64,000 bases of DNA from Streptomyces sp. CBMA152. Lineage in GTDB: Bacteria; Actinomycetota; Actinomycetes; Streptomycetales; Streptomycetaceae. The notes below the pieces were generated by a model. The model had not been told where the DNA came from and did not search any database. It worked only from the letters and a program-made list of their open reading frames with translations. A program made the translations under genes and the position numbers. The stretch's first letter is position 1; every line of letters begins with the position of its first letter. Below are positions 6,171 through 14,578 of this stretch, piece by piece. The stretch is from assembly GCF_014596475.1 (NCBI RefSeq), contig NZ_MECJ01000001.1:140168-204167 (forward strand), in the 5' to 3' direction.

Positions 6171-9005
6171 TCAGCCCACCGAGCTGTACGCCACCACTCC
6201 CCTGAGCAGCCCGTCGACCGCCTTGCGGGCGTTCTTGGCGACCGTGCTGCCCGCCGAGGTGCCCGGGGCCGCCGCCGCGATCTGGCCCAGTACGTCGATG
6301 ACCTGCTTGCACCAGCGCACGAAGTCGCCCGCGGGCATCTCCGCCTCGCGCAGCACCTCGTCCAGCCCATGGCCCGAGGCCCACTGGAAGGCCGCCCAGG
6401 CGAAGCCGAGGTCGGGCTCGCGCTGACCGACGCCCTCCGCCTGGTTGATCTTGTGGTCCTCCTCCAGCGCGTCGAGGCGGCCCCAGATGCGGACCATCTC
6501 GCCCAGCGCCGCCTTGGCCGCGCCCGAGGGCAGCTTGGGCGCCACCGCGTCGTCGGCCTGGCGGGCCTCGAACACCAACGCCGAGACGCACGCGGCCAGT
6601 TCGGCCGGGCTCAGGCCCTCCCAGACGCCCGCGCGCAGGCATTCGCTGGCCAGCAGGTCCAGTTCGCCGTACAGCCGGGCGAGGCGGCGGCCGTGCTCGG
6701 TGACCTCGTCGTCGCGCAGATAGTCCAGCTCGGTCAAGAGCGCCACGATCCGGTCGAAGGTGCGGGCGATGGTGTTCGTCCGCCCCTCGATACGGTGCTC
6801 CAGCTGCTGGGTGTCCCGCTTGAGCCGGTAGTAGCGCTCGGCCCAGCGCGCGTGGTCCTCGCGCTCGTCGCAGCCGTGGCACGGGTGCGCGCGCAACTCG
6901 GCGCGCAGCCGCGCGATCTCGCGGTCGTCGGCGGCCTCGGCGCGGCCCCTGCGGTGCCGCTCGGGCACGATGTGGCCCGCCTTGGTGCGCAGCGCGGAGG
7001 CGAGGTCGCGACGCGACTGCGGGGAGCGCGCGTTGAACGACTTCGGGATGCGCATCCGCTCGACCGCCTCCACCGGCACCGGGAAGTCGATCGAGGCGAG
7101 CCGCTTGACCTGCCGCTCCGAGGTCAGCACCAGCGGGCGCGGCCCGTCGTGCTGGTCGAAGCCGCGGTGGCCGTTGGAGCGCCCGGCCGGGATGCCCGGG
7201 TCGAGCACCAGGGCCAGCCCGGCGAACTTGCCGGTCGGCACATGGATCACGTCGCCCGGCTTCAGCTTCTCCAACGAGGCGGCCGCGGCCGCCCGCCGCT
7301 GGTGGGCGCCCTGCTTGGCGAGCTCCGACTCGCGGTCCTTGAGGTCGCGGCGCAGGCGCGCGTACTCCTCGAAGTTCCCCAAGTGGCAGCTCATGCCCTC
7401 CTGGTAGCCCTCCAGGCCCTCCTCGTTGCGCTGCACCTGACGGGAGATGCCGACGACGGACTTGTCCGCCTGGAACTGCGCGAAGGAGGTCTCAAGGAGC
7501 TCGCGCGAGCGGTGCCGCCCGAACTGCTCGACCAGGTTCACCGCCATGTTGTACGACGGCTTGAAGCTGGAGCGCAGCGGATACGTGCGCGTGCCGGCCA
7601 GGCCCGCGAGCGCGCCCGGGTCCATGCCGCGCTGCCACAGCACCACGGCGTGGCCCTCGATGTCGATGCCACGGCGCCCGGCGCGACCGGTGAGCTGCGT
7701 GTACTCGCCGGGGGTGATGTCGGCGTGCTGTTCGCCGTTCCACTTGACGAGCTTCTCCAGGATCACGGTCCTGGCGGGCATGTTGATGCCGAGCGCCAGC
7801 GTCTCGGTGGCGAACACGGCCTTCACCAGACCCCGTACGAACAGCTCCTCCACGACCTCCTTGAAGGTCGGCAGCATGCCCGCGTGGTGGGCCGCGATAC
7901 CGCGCTCCAGGCCCTCCAGCCACTCGTAGTACCCGAGGACGTGCAGGTCCTCGCCGGGGATGGACGCGGTGCGCTCCTCGACGATCTCGCGCACCTTCTG
8001 GCGCGCCTCCTCGTCGTTGAGCCGCAGCCCCGCGAACATGCACTGCTGGACGGCGGCCTCGCAGCCCGCCCGGCTGAAGATGAAGGTGATCGCGGGCAAC
8101 AGGCCCTCGGCGTCCAGCCGTTCGATGACCTCGGGGCGGCTCGGCGTCCAGATCCGGGAGCGCTGGCGCCGCTCACGCTCGCGGTCGGCCTCGCGGACCA
8201 TCTTGCCGCGTCTGCGGTCGCGCGGGTTGTACGTCTTCTGGTTCTCCATCCGGGCCATGCGCAGCAGGTCCGGGTTGACCTCGCGGCGGGCACCGCCGCG
8301 GCCGCCGTGGTCGGTGGACTCCTCGAAGAGGTCGTACATCCGGCGCCCGGCCAGCACGTGCTGCCACAGCGGAACGGGGCGCTCCTCGGCGACGATCACG
8401 TCGGTGTCGCCCCGGACGGTGTCCAGCCAGTCGCCGAACTCCTCGGCGTTGGAGACGGTCGCCGAGAGCGAGACCAGCGTCACCGACTCGGGCAGGTGGA
8501 TGATCACCTCTTCCCAGACGGCGCCCCGGAAGCGGTCGGAGAGGTAGTGCACCTCGTCCATGACCACGTAGCCCAGGCCGAGCAGCGACTGGGAGCCCGC
8601 GTAGAGCATGTTGCGGAGGACCTCGGTGGTCATCACGACCACCGGCGCCTCCGAGTTGACGCTGTTGTCGCCGGTGAGCAGGCCGACCTTGTCCGCGCCG
8701 TACCGCTTGACCAGGTCCGCGTACTTCTGGTTGGAGAGCGCCTTGATGGGCGTGGTGTAGAAGCACTTGCGGCCCTGGCGCAGGGCCAGGTGCACGGCGA
8801 ACTCGCCGACGATGGTCTTGCCGGAGCCGGTCGGGGCGGCGACGAGCACACCCTTTCCGGCTTCGAGTGCCTTGCAGGCCTCGATCTGGAAGGGGTCCAG
8901 ATCGAAGTCGTACAGGTCGCGGAAGGGTGCGAGCGCGGTGGCCTGCTCGGCGGCGCGGAGCCGGGCAGCTGCGTACGCTTCGGCTGGTGAGAGGTCCTCT
9001 GTCAT
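6171..9005 (-). CDS. helY: DEAD/DEAH-box helicase HelY (Ski2/Mtr4-like)
   Basis: A 944-residue superfamily 2 helicase of the Ski2-like HelY group, expected to unwind RNA or DNA using ATP. Motif I is APTGSGKT (57-64), motif II DEVH (150-153) and motif III SAT; motif VI QLTGRAGRRGID lies near residue 440. An Arg-rich insert follows the first RecA domain (RRGKMVREADRERERRQRS), and the C-terminal half contains the conserved DSHCT-like helical domain, including CHGCDERE. The neighbours match the actinobacterial helY-tatC-tatA-pafC-pafB-pafA order, here with dagK inserted. It begins with ATG; the terminator at 6111-6152 ends the unit. Confidence 0.93.
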   Translation of the reverse strand: MTEDLSPAEAYAAARLRAAEQATALAPFRDLYDFDLDPFQIEACKALEAGKGVLVAAPTGSGKTIVGEFAVHLALRQGRKCFYTTPIKALSNQKYADLVKRYGADKVGLLTGDNSVNSEAPVVVMTTEVLRNMLYAGSQSLLGLGYVVMDEVHYLSDRFRGAVWEEVIIHLPESVTLVSLSATVSNAEEFGDWLDTVRGDTDVIVAEERPVPLWQHVLAGRRMYDLFEESTDHGGRGGARREVNPDLLRMARMENQKTYNPRDRRRGKMVREADRERERRQRSRIWTPSRPEVIERLDAEGLLPAITFIFSRAGCEAAVQQCMFAGLRLNDEEARQKVREIVEERTASIPGEDLHVLGYYEWLEGLERGIAAHHAGMLPTFKEVVEELFVRGLVKAVFATETLALGINMPARTVILEKLVKWNGEQHADITPGEYTQLTGRAGRRGIDIEGHAVVLWQRGMDPGALAGLAGTRTYPLRSSFKPSYNMAVNLVEQFGRHRSRELLETSFAQFQADKSVVGISRQVQRNEEGLEGYQEGMSCHLGNFEEYARLRRDLKDRESELAKQGAHQRRAAAAASLEKLKPGDVIHVPTGKFAGLALVLDPGIPAGRSNGHRGFDQHDGPRPLVLTSERQVKRLASIDFPVPVEAVERMRIPKSFNARSPQSRRDLASALRTKAGHIVPERHRRGRAEAADDREIARLRAELRAHPCHGCDEREDHARWAERYYRLKRDTQQLEHRIEGRTNTIARTFDRIVALLTELDYLRDDEVTEHGRRLARLYGELDLLASECLRAGVWEGLSPAELAACVSALVFEARQADDAVAPKLPSGAAKAALGEMVRIWGRLDALEEDHKINQAEGVGQREPDLGFAWAAFQWASGHGLDEVLREAEMPAGDFVRWCKQVIDVLGQIAAAAPGTSAGSTVAKNARKAVDGLLRGVVAYSSVG

Positions 9006-9050
9006 CTTGCCTTCGAGCCTACCCGCCCCCTCTGACAGAGGTCTCGATCT

Positions 9051-9974
9051 TTATCCGGGACCGGTCCCGGCCTGCGGTGGTGCTACGGGGGCCAGTACCC
9101 GCACCGCACCGCGCACACACTCGGCGGTCAACGGCAGGGGCCCGAGGGGCTCCCCGTCCGCGTATCCGGTGACCTGCGGGGCGTCGAGCGTGATCGAGGC
9201 CGCCCGGTAGGTGGTGACCTTCGGGTGGCTCAGGTGCGTGCCCTTGTAGACCTTCGGGAAGACCTTGACCAGGGTGGCGCGCGAGCAGTCGCCGACGACG
9301 GTGACGTCGAAGAGCCCGTCGTCCATGACGGCCTCCGCGCAGATGCGCATACCGCCGCCGTACGACGACCCGTTGCCGACCGCGACGAGCGTCGCCTCGA
9401 TCTCGCGGACCTCGCCGCCGTCGAGCGTGATCCGGTACGGGATGGGGCGGAAGGCGGCGAGTTCGGCGACCATCGCCAGGTCGTACTTGAAGCGGCCGGT
9501 GGGCCAGCGCATCCGGTTGCCCCGGTCGTTGACCCGGGAGTCGAAGCCGGAGGCGAGGACGGTCGCGAACCAGGAGTCCCCGGCCCGTCCCAGGTCGATG
9601 TCGCGGATCTCGGCGCCCTTGAGGGCGTCGGCGGCGAGCCGGCCGGCCGCCGCCGGTTCCCGGACGGGCAGCCCGAGCGCGCGGGCGAAGTCGTTGCCGG
9701 TGCCCACCGCGATGACGCCGAGCGGGGTGCGGGTGCCCGCGACGGCCTGCAGGGCGAGGTTGACCATGCCGTCGCCGCCGACGGCTATCAGGGCCCCGGT
9801 GCCGCCCGCGACGGCCTCGCGGGCCCGGCCCAGCGCGTCGCGCGCGTCCTCGCCGAGCACCGTGCGCACGGAGAATCCCGCGGCCCGCAACGCGGAAGCG
9901 GCCGGTTGCGCGGCGTGCGCGCCCCGGCCGCGTCCCGCGGTGGGATTGACGAACAGAGTGATCTCGCTGGTCAC
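9051..9974 (-). CDS. Diacylglycerol kinase family lipid kinase
   Basis: A 307-residue member of the DagK/YegS family, which phosphorylates diacylglycerol or a related lipid at the inner membrane face. The catalytic domain motif GALIAVGGDGMVNLALQAVAG and the following GVIAVGTGNDFARAL are both intact. The C-terminal beta domain includes NGSSYGGGMRICAEAVMDDG and DGEPLGPLPL. The GTG at 9974 is preceded by CCTCA and starts MTSEITLFVNPTAGRGRG, the expected family N-terminus. It sits between tatC and helY on the same strand with short gaps (61 and 45 bases), so co-transcription is likely. The lipid substrate is not determinable from sequence. Confidence 0.9.
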   Translation of the reverse strand: MTSEITLFVNPTAGRGRGAHAAQPAASALRAAGFSVRTVLGEDARDALGRAREAVAGGTGALIAVGGDGMVNLALQAVAGTRTPLGVIAVGTGNDFARALGLPVREPAAAGRLAADALKGAEIRDIDLGRAGDSWFATVLASGFDSRVNDRGNRMRWPTGRFKYDLAMVAELAAFRPIPYRITLDGGEVREIEATLVAVGNGSSYGGGMRICAEAVMDDGLFDVTVVGDCSRATLVKVFPKVYKGTHLSHPKVTTYRAASITLDAPQVTGYADGEPLGPLPLTAECVRGAVRVLAPVAPPQAGTGPG

Positions 9975-10035
9975 TGAGGGTCCCCCCGGACAGAGTCGGA
10001 CGGAAGGACCCTACAAGACGCCGTCCTGGGCAAGA

Positions 10036-10992
10036 TCAGGTGATGTCGTCGTACCCGTTGACCCTGCTGTTGGAGCGGCCGCCGTCGGCCTGCTCGGGCA
10101 GCGCCGGTGTGGTCACCGGCTCGATCTCGCCGACGCCCTCGGGCGTGAGGTCGAGCTCGGAGGCCTCGTCGTCGGCGGGACCCGAGTCCCGGCGCTCCTG
10201 GCGTCGCTTGTCGTTGAGGATCGCGATGCCGACGGCGACGAAGTAGAGCAGGATGATCGGGGCGGCGAGCGACAGCATCGACACCGGGTCGACGGTCGGG
10301 GTCGCGAACGCCGCGAAGATCGTGACGCCCATGATCATGCCGCGCCACCAGCCCAGCATGCGACGGCCGGTGAGGATTCCGCCGAAGTTGAGCATGATCA
10401 GGAAGAGCGGCAGCTCGAAGGAGAGGCCGAAGACGACGATCATGCGCAGCACGAGGTCGATGAGCTCGTTCAGCGGGAGCAGGTTCAGCGCCTGGCCGGG
10501 GGTGAACTCAAGGAGGACCTTCGCCGCGGCGGGCAGTACGTGGTACGAGAAGTAGCCACCGGCGACGAAGAGCGGGAAGCCCGCCGCGACGAAGCCGAGG
10601 GAGTACTTCTTCTCGTTCTTGTGCAGACCCGGGGCGACGAACGCCCAGAGCTGGTAGAGCCAGATCGGGCTGGCCGCGACGACGCCCGCCACCAGCGACG
10701 TCTTGATCATCAAGGTGAACGGCGACATCAGGCCGGACATCGTGATGTTGCCGCAGGGCTCCCCGTCCGGCTTCTTGGCCAGTTCGCCGAAGTTCTGCTT
10801 GCAGCCGACCGAATGGTTGATCGGCTTGATGATCAGGTCGACGATGTCCTTGTAGTAGAACGCCGCCACCACGGCGCAGACAAGGATCGCGAGGACCGAT
10901 TTGGCGAGCCGGTTGCGCAGCTCACGGAGGTGATCCGAGAGGGGCATCCGCCCCTCCGGGTCCCTCTGCTGTTTGCGGGCGGACTTCAGCAA
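10036..10992 (-). CDS. tatC: Twin-arginine translocase subunit TatC
   Basis: A 318-residue TatC, the receptor subunit that binds twin-arginine signal peptides of folded exported proteins. The conserved N-terminal MPLSDHLRELRNRLAKS precedes the first of six membrane spans, and LMSPFTLMIKTSL and the later FGLSFELPLFLIML match family motifs, including the conserved Phe-Glu. A hydrophilic tail of about 65 residues rich in Asp, Glu and Pro follows the last span. The start at 10992 is TTG after GAGGACGTGGG; an ATG at 10947 with GGAGGGGCGG directly upstream would give a 303-residue protein and is a real alternative. tatA lies 64 bases upstream. Confidence 0.93.
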   Translation of the reverse strand: MLKSARKQQRDPEGRMPLSDHLRELRNRLAKSVLAILVCAVVAAFYYKDIVDLIIKPINHSVGCKQNFGELAKKPDGEPCGNITMSGLMSPFTLMIKTSLVAGVVAASPIWLYQLWAFVAPGLHKNEKKYSLGFVAAGFPLFVAGGYFSYHVLPAAAKVLLEFTPGQALNLLPLNELIDLVLRMIVVFGLSFELPLFLIMLNFGGILTGRRMLGWWRGMIMGVTIFAAFATPTVDPVSMLSLAAPIILLYFVAVGIAILNDKRRQERRDSGPADDEASELDLTPEGVGEIEPVTTPALPEQADGGRSNSRVNGYDDIT

Positions 10993-11056
10993 CCCACGTC
11001 CTCATCTCGTGCGGCAGGCCGTCCCTTGGTGAAGAGCGCCTGCTGGGGCCCAGGTG

Positions 11057-11338
11057 TCAGCGGGTGGAGTCGGTCGGCTCGGTGACGGGACGCGAGCTGC
11101 TGACGTCGCCGGGGGCCGACTGGATGGTGCGCTGGACCGGCGGCTGCTCGCCCGGGTGCGGCGGGTCGGCGGGGGCGGTCTGCTGGCCGTCCGCCTTCAT
11201 CGCCTTGGCCTCGCTCTTGAGGATGCGGGCCGACTTGCCGAGCGACCGAGCCATGTCCGGAAGCTTCTTCGCGCCGAACAGCAGGACGACGACCACGAGG
11301 ATGAGAATGATCTCGGGGGCTCCGAGCCTTCCGAACAT
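11057..11338 (-). CDS. tatA: Sec-independent translocase protein TatA
   Basis: A 93-residue TatA, which forms the protein-conducting element of the Tat system. It has one N-terminal membrane helix ([15 protein letters not shown]), the conserved hinge [11 protein letters not shown], an amphipathic helix and a polar Pro/Gln/Ser-rich tail. The ATG at 11338 follows AAGG. It is the first of the tat genes in the direction of transcription and precedes tatC. No tatB is seen in the window; in Streptomyces tatB is usually located elsewhere. Confidence 0.95.
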   Translation of the reverse strand: MFGRLGAPEIILILVVVVLLFGAKKLPDMARSLGKSARILKSEAKAMKADGQQTAPADPPHPGEQPPVQRTIQSAPGDVSSSRPVTEPTDSTR

Positions 11339-11548
11339 AACCTTTTACCTTCTCACCGAGGCGACATGGGGTGGGGCTGCGTGTGACGGCCGGACTGGTG
11401 TCCGACCGGTTGCGTGCAGCGATCGTAACGCGCAGGGGTTAACGCTGGGCAATCCCCGTGCGTACTCCCGTACACGGCCCACTGCCTCGCTCCGTGGCCC
11501 GCGCATTGAAGCGTACCCAACCGCACGGACAGACAGGAGTACGCGCCG

Positions 11549-11752
11549 TCAGCGCAAGGTCTCCGAGGTGGCCGAGAGTTCAACTGCGGCGCGCTCCAGG
11601 TCCTCGGCGGCGCTGTTGATCTTCCGTGTGGTGTCGGCCACTTGACGGCCGAGCCGCTGCGCCTCGACGAAGACCTTGATCGCGAGGACGCCGAGGACGG
11701 CGATGGTGAGGAACCCGAGGGCGATGGCGGTCATCGGCCAGAACATGAACAC
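11549..11752 (-). CDS. Small single-pass membrane protein, uncharacterised
   Basis: A 67-residue protein with one N-terminal hydrophobic helix (MTAIALGFLTIAVLGVLAIKVFVEAQ). It is followed by a charged, heptad-like region (RQVADTTRKINSAAEDLERAAVELSA) that should form a short cytoplasmic coiled coil. The start is GTG at 11752, with ATG at 11746 as an alternative; AGGG lies close upstream. It lies six bases after the zinc-ribbon gene and upstream of tatA, so it is part of the pafB-pafC-tat transcription unit. The layout resembles small DUF948-like membrane proteins, but no function can be assigned. Confidence 0.75.
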   Translation of the reverse strand: MFMFWPMTAIALGFLTIAVLGVLAIKVFVEAQRLGRQVADTTRKINSAAEDLERAAVELSATSETLR

Positions 11753-11757
11753 AGACC

Positions 11758-12021
11758 CTAGACGGTGGAGTGGAGGCGGAGGGTGCGGACCCCGCCGCCG
11801 GTGAGGAGTTCGACGATGCGCTCACCGGCCGGTTTGCGCACGGCCGAGCCGCACTCGGGGCAGGTGAAGGAGTAGAAGGTGGTGCGGCGGCTGGCGCCGA
11901 TCGCCAGGCGCAGGGCGCCGGCGGCCAGCTCGAAGCGGGCGCGGCAGTCGGGGCAGGCGGCCTTGAAGAGCACCGACTGGACCGCCGACATCTGACGGGA
12001 AATACCGGGCATCACCGACAT
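11758..12021 (-). CDS. Small zinc-ribbon protein, uncharacterised
   Basis: An 87-residue protein with two CxxC knuckles (CPDCRARFELAAG and CPECGSAVRKPAG) that would bind one zinc ion. Between them is a basic segment (LAIGASRRTTFYSF). The fold resembles FmdB-type or nucleic-acid-binding zinc ribbons. The ATG at 12021 has GGAG six bases upstream. It lies 15 bases after pafC and six before the small membrane gene, so it belongs to the same operon. A role in DNA, RNA or protein contact is only inference. Confidence 0.75.
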   Translation of the reverse strand: MSVMPGISRQMSAVQSVLFKAACPDCRARFELAAGALRLAIGASRRTTFYSFTCPECGSAVRKPAGERIVELLTGGGVRTLRLHSTV

Positions 12022-12036
12022 GTTCCGCTCCTCTCC

Positions 12037-13023
12037 TCAGCTCTGTCCGTCGTGCGCGCTCGGGCCTTCGTACGCCGCGAGCGCCGCCCGGGCCGCGCTG
12101 CGCGCACTGTGCGCCAGCTCGTCCGGCGCCACGATCCGGCCGTCCGGGCCGAGCCGCAGCGCGAGCCGGCGCAGCGACGCCGGGTCCGGGGTGCGCAGGG
12201 TGATCCGCAGGCCCCCGTCCCCCAGCTCCTCGGCGCTGTCGTGCGGGTAGTACTCGGCGACCCAGCGCCCGCCCGGACCCACCTCGACGATCACCTCGGG
12301 GTCCTCGGCGGACGGCTGCACCAACCCCTCCGACAGATCGCGCAGCTCCAGCTCCGGCGGCGCGGCCGGCTCGTCGAGCAGTCGGATTTCGGCCACCCGG
12401 TCCAGACGGAAGGTACGCCGGGCCTCCGAGGTCCGGCACCACGCCTCCATATAGGTGTGGCCGACGGCGAAGAGCCGGATCGGGTCGACCTCGCGCTCGG
12501 TGAGCTCGTCGCGCGCGGGCGAGTAGTAGCGCAGCCACAGCCGGCGCCGCTCCGAGATCGCCCGGTCGACGTCCGCGAAGACCCCGCCCTCCGACTCGAA
12601 AGTCACAGAGAGCCGCGAGCTCGCGCCCGCCGCCTCCCCGGCCGCCGCCTCCAGCTTGGCGGTGGCGCGCAGCAGCGCCTGCCGGTCGCCCTCGCGCAGC
12701 CCCGGCAGCGTCGCCACCGCCCGGGCGGCGACCAGGAGCGCGGTCGCCTCGTCGGCGGCGATCCGCAGCGGCTCGGCCGCCTCGGCGCCCAGGGCGCCCG
12801 GATTGCGCCACCAGATGCGGTCGCCGTCGGTGTCGATGTCGAGCAGGTCACCGCCCCGGAAGCTGGTGCCGCACATGGGCAGCACGTCGAGGTCCGAGAT
12901 CAGCTCGTCCTCGGTGATCCCGAAGGCACGGGCGACATCGGCGACGTGCGCCCCGGGCCGCTCGCGCAGATAGGTGACGAGCGACAGCATGCGGCGCGTC
13001 TGGTCGATGGCGTTGGCAGCCAT
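12037..13023 (-). CDS. pafC: WYL-domain transcriptional regulator PafC
   Basis: A 328-residue protein with an N-terminal winged helix (DQTRRMLSLVTYLRERPGAHVADVARAFGITEDEL), a WYL domain (LWLRYYSPARDELTEREVDPIRLFAVGHTYMEAWC) and a WCX-type C-terminal extension. With PafB it forms the PafBC heterodimer, which in mycobacteria activates DNA-damage genes independently of LexA/RecA. Its ATG lies 15 bases after the pafB stop codon, so the two are co-transcribed. It is upstream of the zinc-ribbon, membrane protein and tat genes. The ligand of the WYL domain is not visible from sequence; single-stranded DNA has been shown for mycobacterial PafBC. Confidence 0.93.
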   Translation of the reverse strand: MAANAIDQTRRMLSLVTYLRERPGAHVADVARAFGITEDELISDLDVLPMCGTSFRGGDLLDIDTDGDRIWWRNPGALGAEAAEPLRIAADEATALLVAARAVATLPGLREGDRQALLRATAKLEAAAGEAAGASSRLSVTFESEGGVFADVDRAISERRRLWLRYYSPARDELTEREVDPIRLFAVGHTYMEAWCRTSEARRTFRLDRVAEIRLLDEPAAPPELELRDLSEGLVQPSAEDPEVIVEVGPGGRWVAEYYPHDSAEELGDGGLRITLRTPDPASLRRLALRLGPDGRIVAPDELAHSARSAARAALAAYEGPSAHDGQS

Positions 13024-13038
13024 GTTCTCCGGTCCCCC

Positions 13039-13989
13039 TCAGCCCTTGGCCACGGCGCGCAGCCGCTCCACCACGTCGGCCCGCAGATCGGCGGGCTCCA
13101 GGACGACCACATCGGGGCCGAACTCCACGAGCCAGGCGTCCAGCCCGTGCCCGTACGGAATCTCCAACTCGTCCCACCCGTCGCCGAGTTCCCGCGTCGC
13201 GGTGGCCCGTGAACGCAGCGGGTAGCCGGCTCCGGCACGCAGCCTGATCCGCGCGGAGCGGGTCGCGGTCTCCCCCGCCCAGCTCTCCACGGTCTCGCGC
13301 ACGGTAACCACGTCCGGCACCGGAGCGGTGAAGGCGCCGACGCGCGAGCGCACCTTGCCGGTGATCCGGGAGAGCCGGAAGACCCGCTCGGCGCCCCGGT
13401 CGCGGTCCCAGCCCGCCAGATACCAGTGGCCCCGCCAGCACTCAAGCGTCCACGGCTCGACATGGCGCGCCTCGGGTCGTACGGCGGTGGCCTTGCGGTA
13501 CTCGAAGACGACCGGGCGGCGGTCGCGGCAGGCCAGCATCAATGGCTCGAAAGCGGCCTCATGGACCGGGATGCGTGGCTCGATCGCGCTGTGCTCATAC
13601 GGATTGTCGGCTTCCGGCATCCCGGCGGCGCGCAGCTTCTGCAGTGCGCCGCTGGCCGCGCCCGCGAGCCGGGCCTGCTGCCAGACCCGGGCGGCCAGGC
13701 CCAGGGCGGCGGCCTCCTCGGCGTCGAGCTGCACGGGCGGCAGCCGGTTGGAGTCGCGGCGGGCCAGATAGCCGGTCTCGCCGTCCAGGTTCTCCACGGT
13801 CTCGATGACCAGGCCGAGTTCGCGCAGATCGTCCTTGTCGCGCTCGAACATCCGGTTGAAGGAGTCGTCGTTCCCGGCTTCCAGATAGGCCTCGATGGAA
13901 CCGCGCAGCTCGCGCTTGCTGAGCGGACGGCGCGTCCCCAGCAGACACAGCGCCAGGTTCATCAGCCGCTCGGCCTTGGCAATCGCCAT
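13039..13989 (-). CDS. pafB: WYL-domain transcriptional regulator PafB
   Basis: A 316-residue partner of PafC with the same domain plan: helix-turn-helix (ERLMNLALCLLGTRRPLSKRELRGSIEAYLEAG), a WYL domain (VFEYRKATAVRPEARHVEPWTLECWRGHWYLAGWDRDRG) and a C-terminal WCX domain. It is expected to bind DNA as a PafB-PafC dimer and activate repair genes. The ATG at 13989 follows GAAGGG and gives the usual start MAIAKAERLMN; an in-frame codon at 14028 lacks support. The preceding FKBP gene ends in a strong terminator, so pafB probably begins the pafB-pafC-tat unit. Duplication and divergence of pafB and pafC is evident from the shared layout. Confidence 0.93.
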   Translation of the reverse strand: MAIAKAERLMNLALCLLGTRRPLSKRELRGSIEAYLEAGNDDSFNRMFERDKDDLRELGLVIETVENLDGETGYLARRDSNRLPPVQLDAEEAAALGLAARVWQQARLAGAASGALQKLRAAGMPEADNPYEHSAIEPRIPVHEAAFEPLMLACRDRRPVVFEYRKATAVRPEARHVEPWTLECWRGHWYLAGWDRDRGAERVFRLSRITGKVRSRVGAFTAPVPDVVTVRETVESWAGETATRSARIRLRAGAGYPLRSRATATRELGDGWDELEIPYGHGLDAWLVEFGPDVVVLEPADLRADVVERLRAVAKG

Positions 13990-14077
13990 CGACGCCCTTC
14001 GCCTCTTCTCGTATCCCCGGAGCGGCACCGCTGCTCCCGACCGTTGACCGTACCGCCCCCGGGTGTCGTGGCAAAAG

Positions 14078-14111
14078 CCGAGGGCCCATGCCAGGCGGCA
14101 TGGGCCCTCGG
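14078..14111 (-). terminator. Terminator after the small FKBP gene
   Basis: CCGAGGGCCCATGCC and GGCATGGGCCCTCGG form a perfect 15-bp stem with loop AGGC. On the minus strand it is followed by CTTTTG. It separates the FKBP gene from pafB. Confidence 0.88.
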
Positions 14112-14126
14112 TGTGATCGGGTGTGA

Positions 14127-14498
14127 TCAGACAGCGATCAGGTCGCAGACGAAGATAAGCGTCTCGCCCGGCGCGATCGCGTTACCGGCGCCGCGCTCCC
14201 CATAGGCCAGGTGCGCGGGAATCGTGAGGCGGCGGCGACCGCCGACCTTCATGCCCTGGATGCCCTGGTCCCAGCCCTTGATGACCTGGCCGGCACCGAG
14301 CTGGAACTGCAGCGGGTTGCCGCGGTTCCAGGAGGCGTCGAACTCCTCGCCGGTGGAGAAGGCCACACCGACGTAGTGGACCTTCACATAGTCGCCGGCC
14401 TTGGCCTCGGCGCCGTCACCCTCCCAGATCTCCTTGATCTCAAGGTCCGCCGGCGGCTCGCCCTCAGGGAAGTCGATCTCGGGCTTGTCGATGCTCAC
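14127..14498 (-). CDS. FKBP-type peptidyl-prolyl cis-trans isomerase (cytoplasmic)
   Basis: A 123-residue single-domain FKBP that speeds proline isomerisation in folding proteins. The family core is complete: VKVHYVGVAFSTGEEFDAS, the active-site stretch FQLGAGQVIKGWDQGIQGMKVGGRRRLTIP split around the binding pocket, and AYGERGAGNAIAPGETLIFVCDL at the C-terminus. No signal sequence is present, so it is cytosolic. It lies 80 bases downstream of a related two-domain lipoprotein on the same strand, and the two likely arose by duplication. The ATG at 14498 follows GAGGAGCAG. Confidence 0.92.
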   Translation of the reverse strand: MSIDKPEIDFPEGEPPADLEIKEIWEGDGAEAKAGDYVKVHYVGVAFSTGEEFDASWNRGNPLQFQLGAGQVIKGWDQGIQGMKVGGRRRLTIPAHLAYGERGAGNAIAPGETLIFVCDLIAV

Positions 14499-14578
14499 TG
14501 AACTGCTCCTCTTGACTACGTACAGGGCAACCCGGACAGTCTGACATCTTCACCGTCAGGTCTTGGCCAGGGCCTCGA

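Noticed and set aside
6087..8990. Long plus-strand open frame opposite helY
   Set aside because: It mirrors the helicase gene with no family motifs; low stop-codon density in high-GC DNA explains it.
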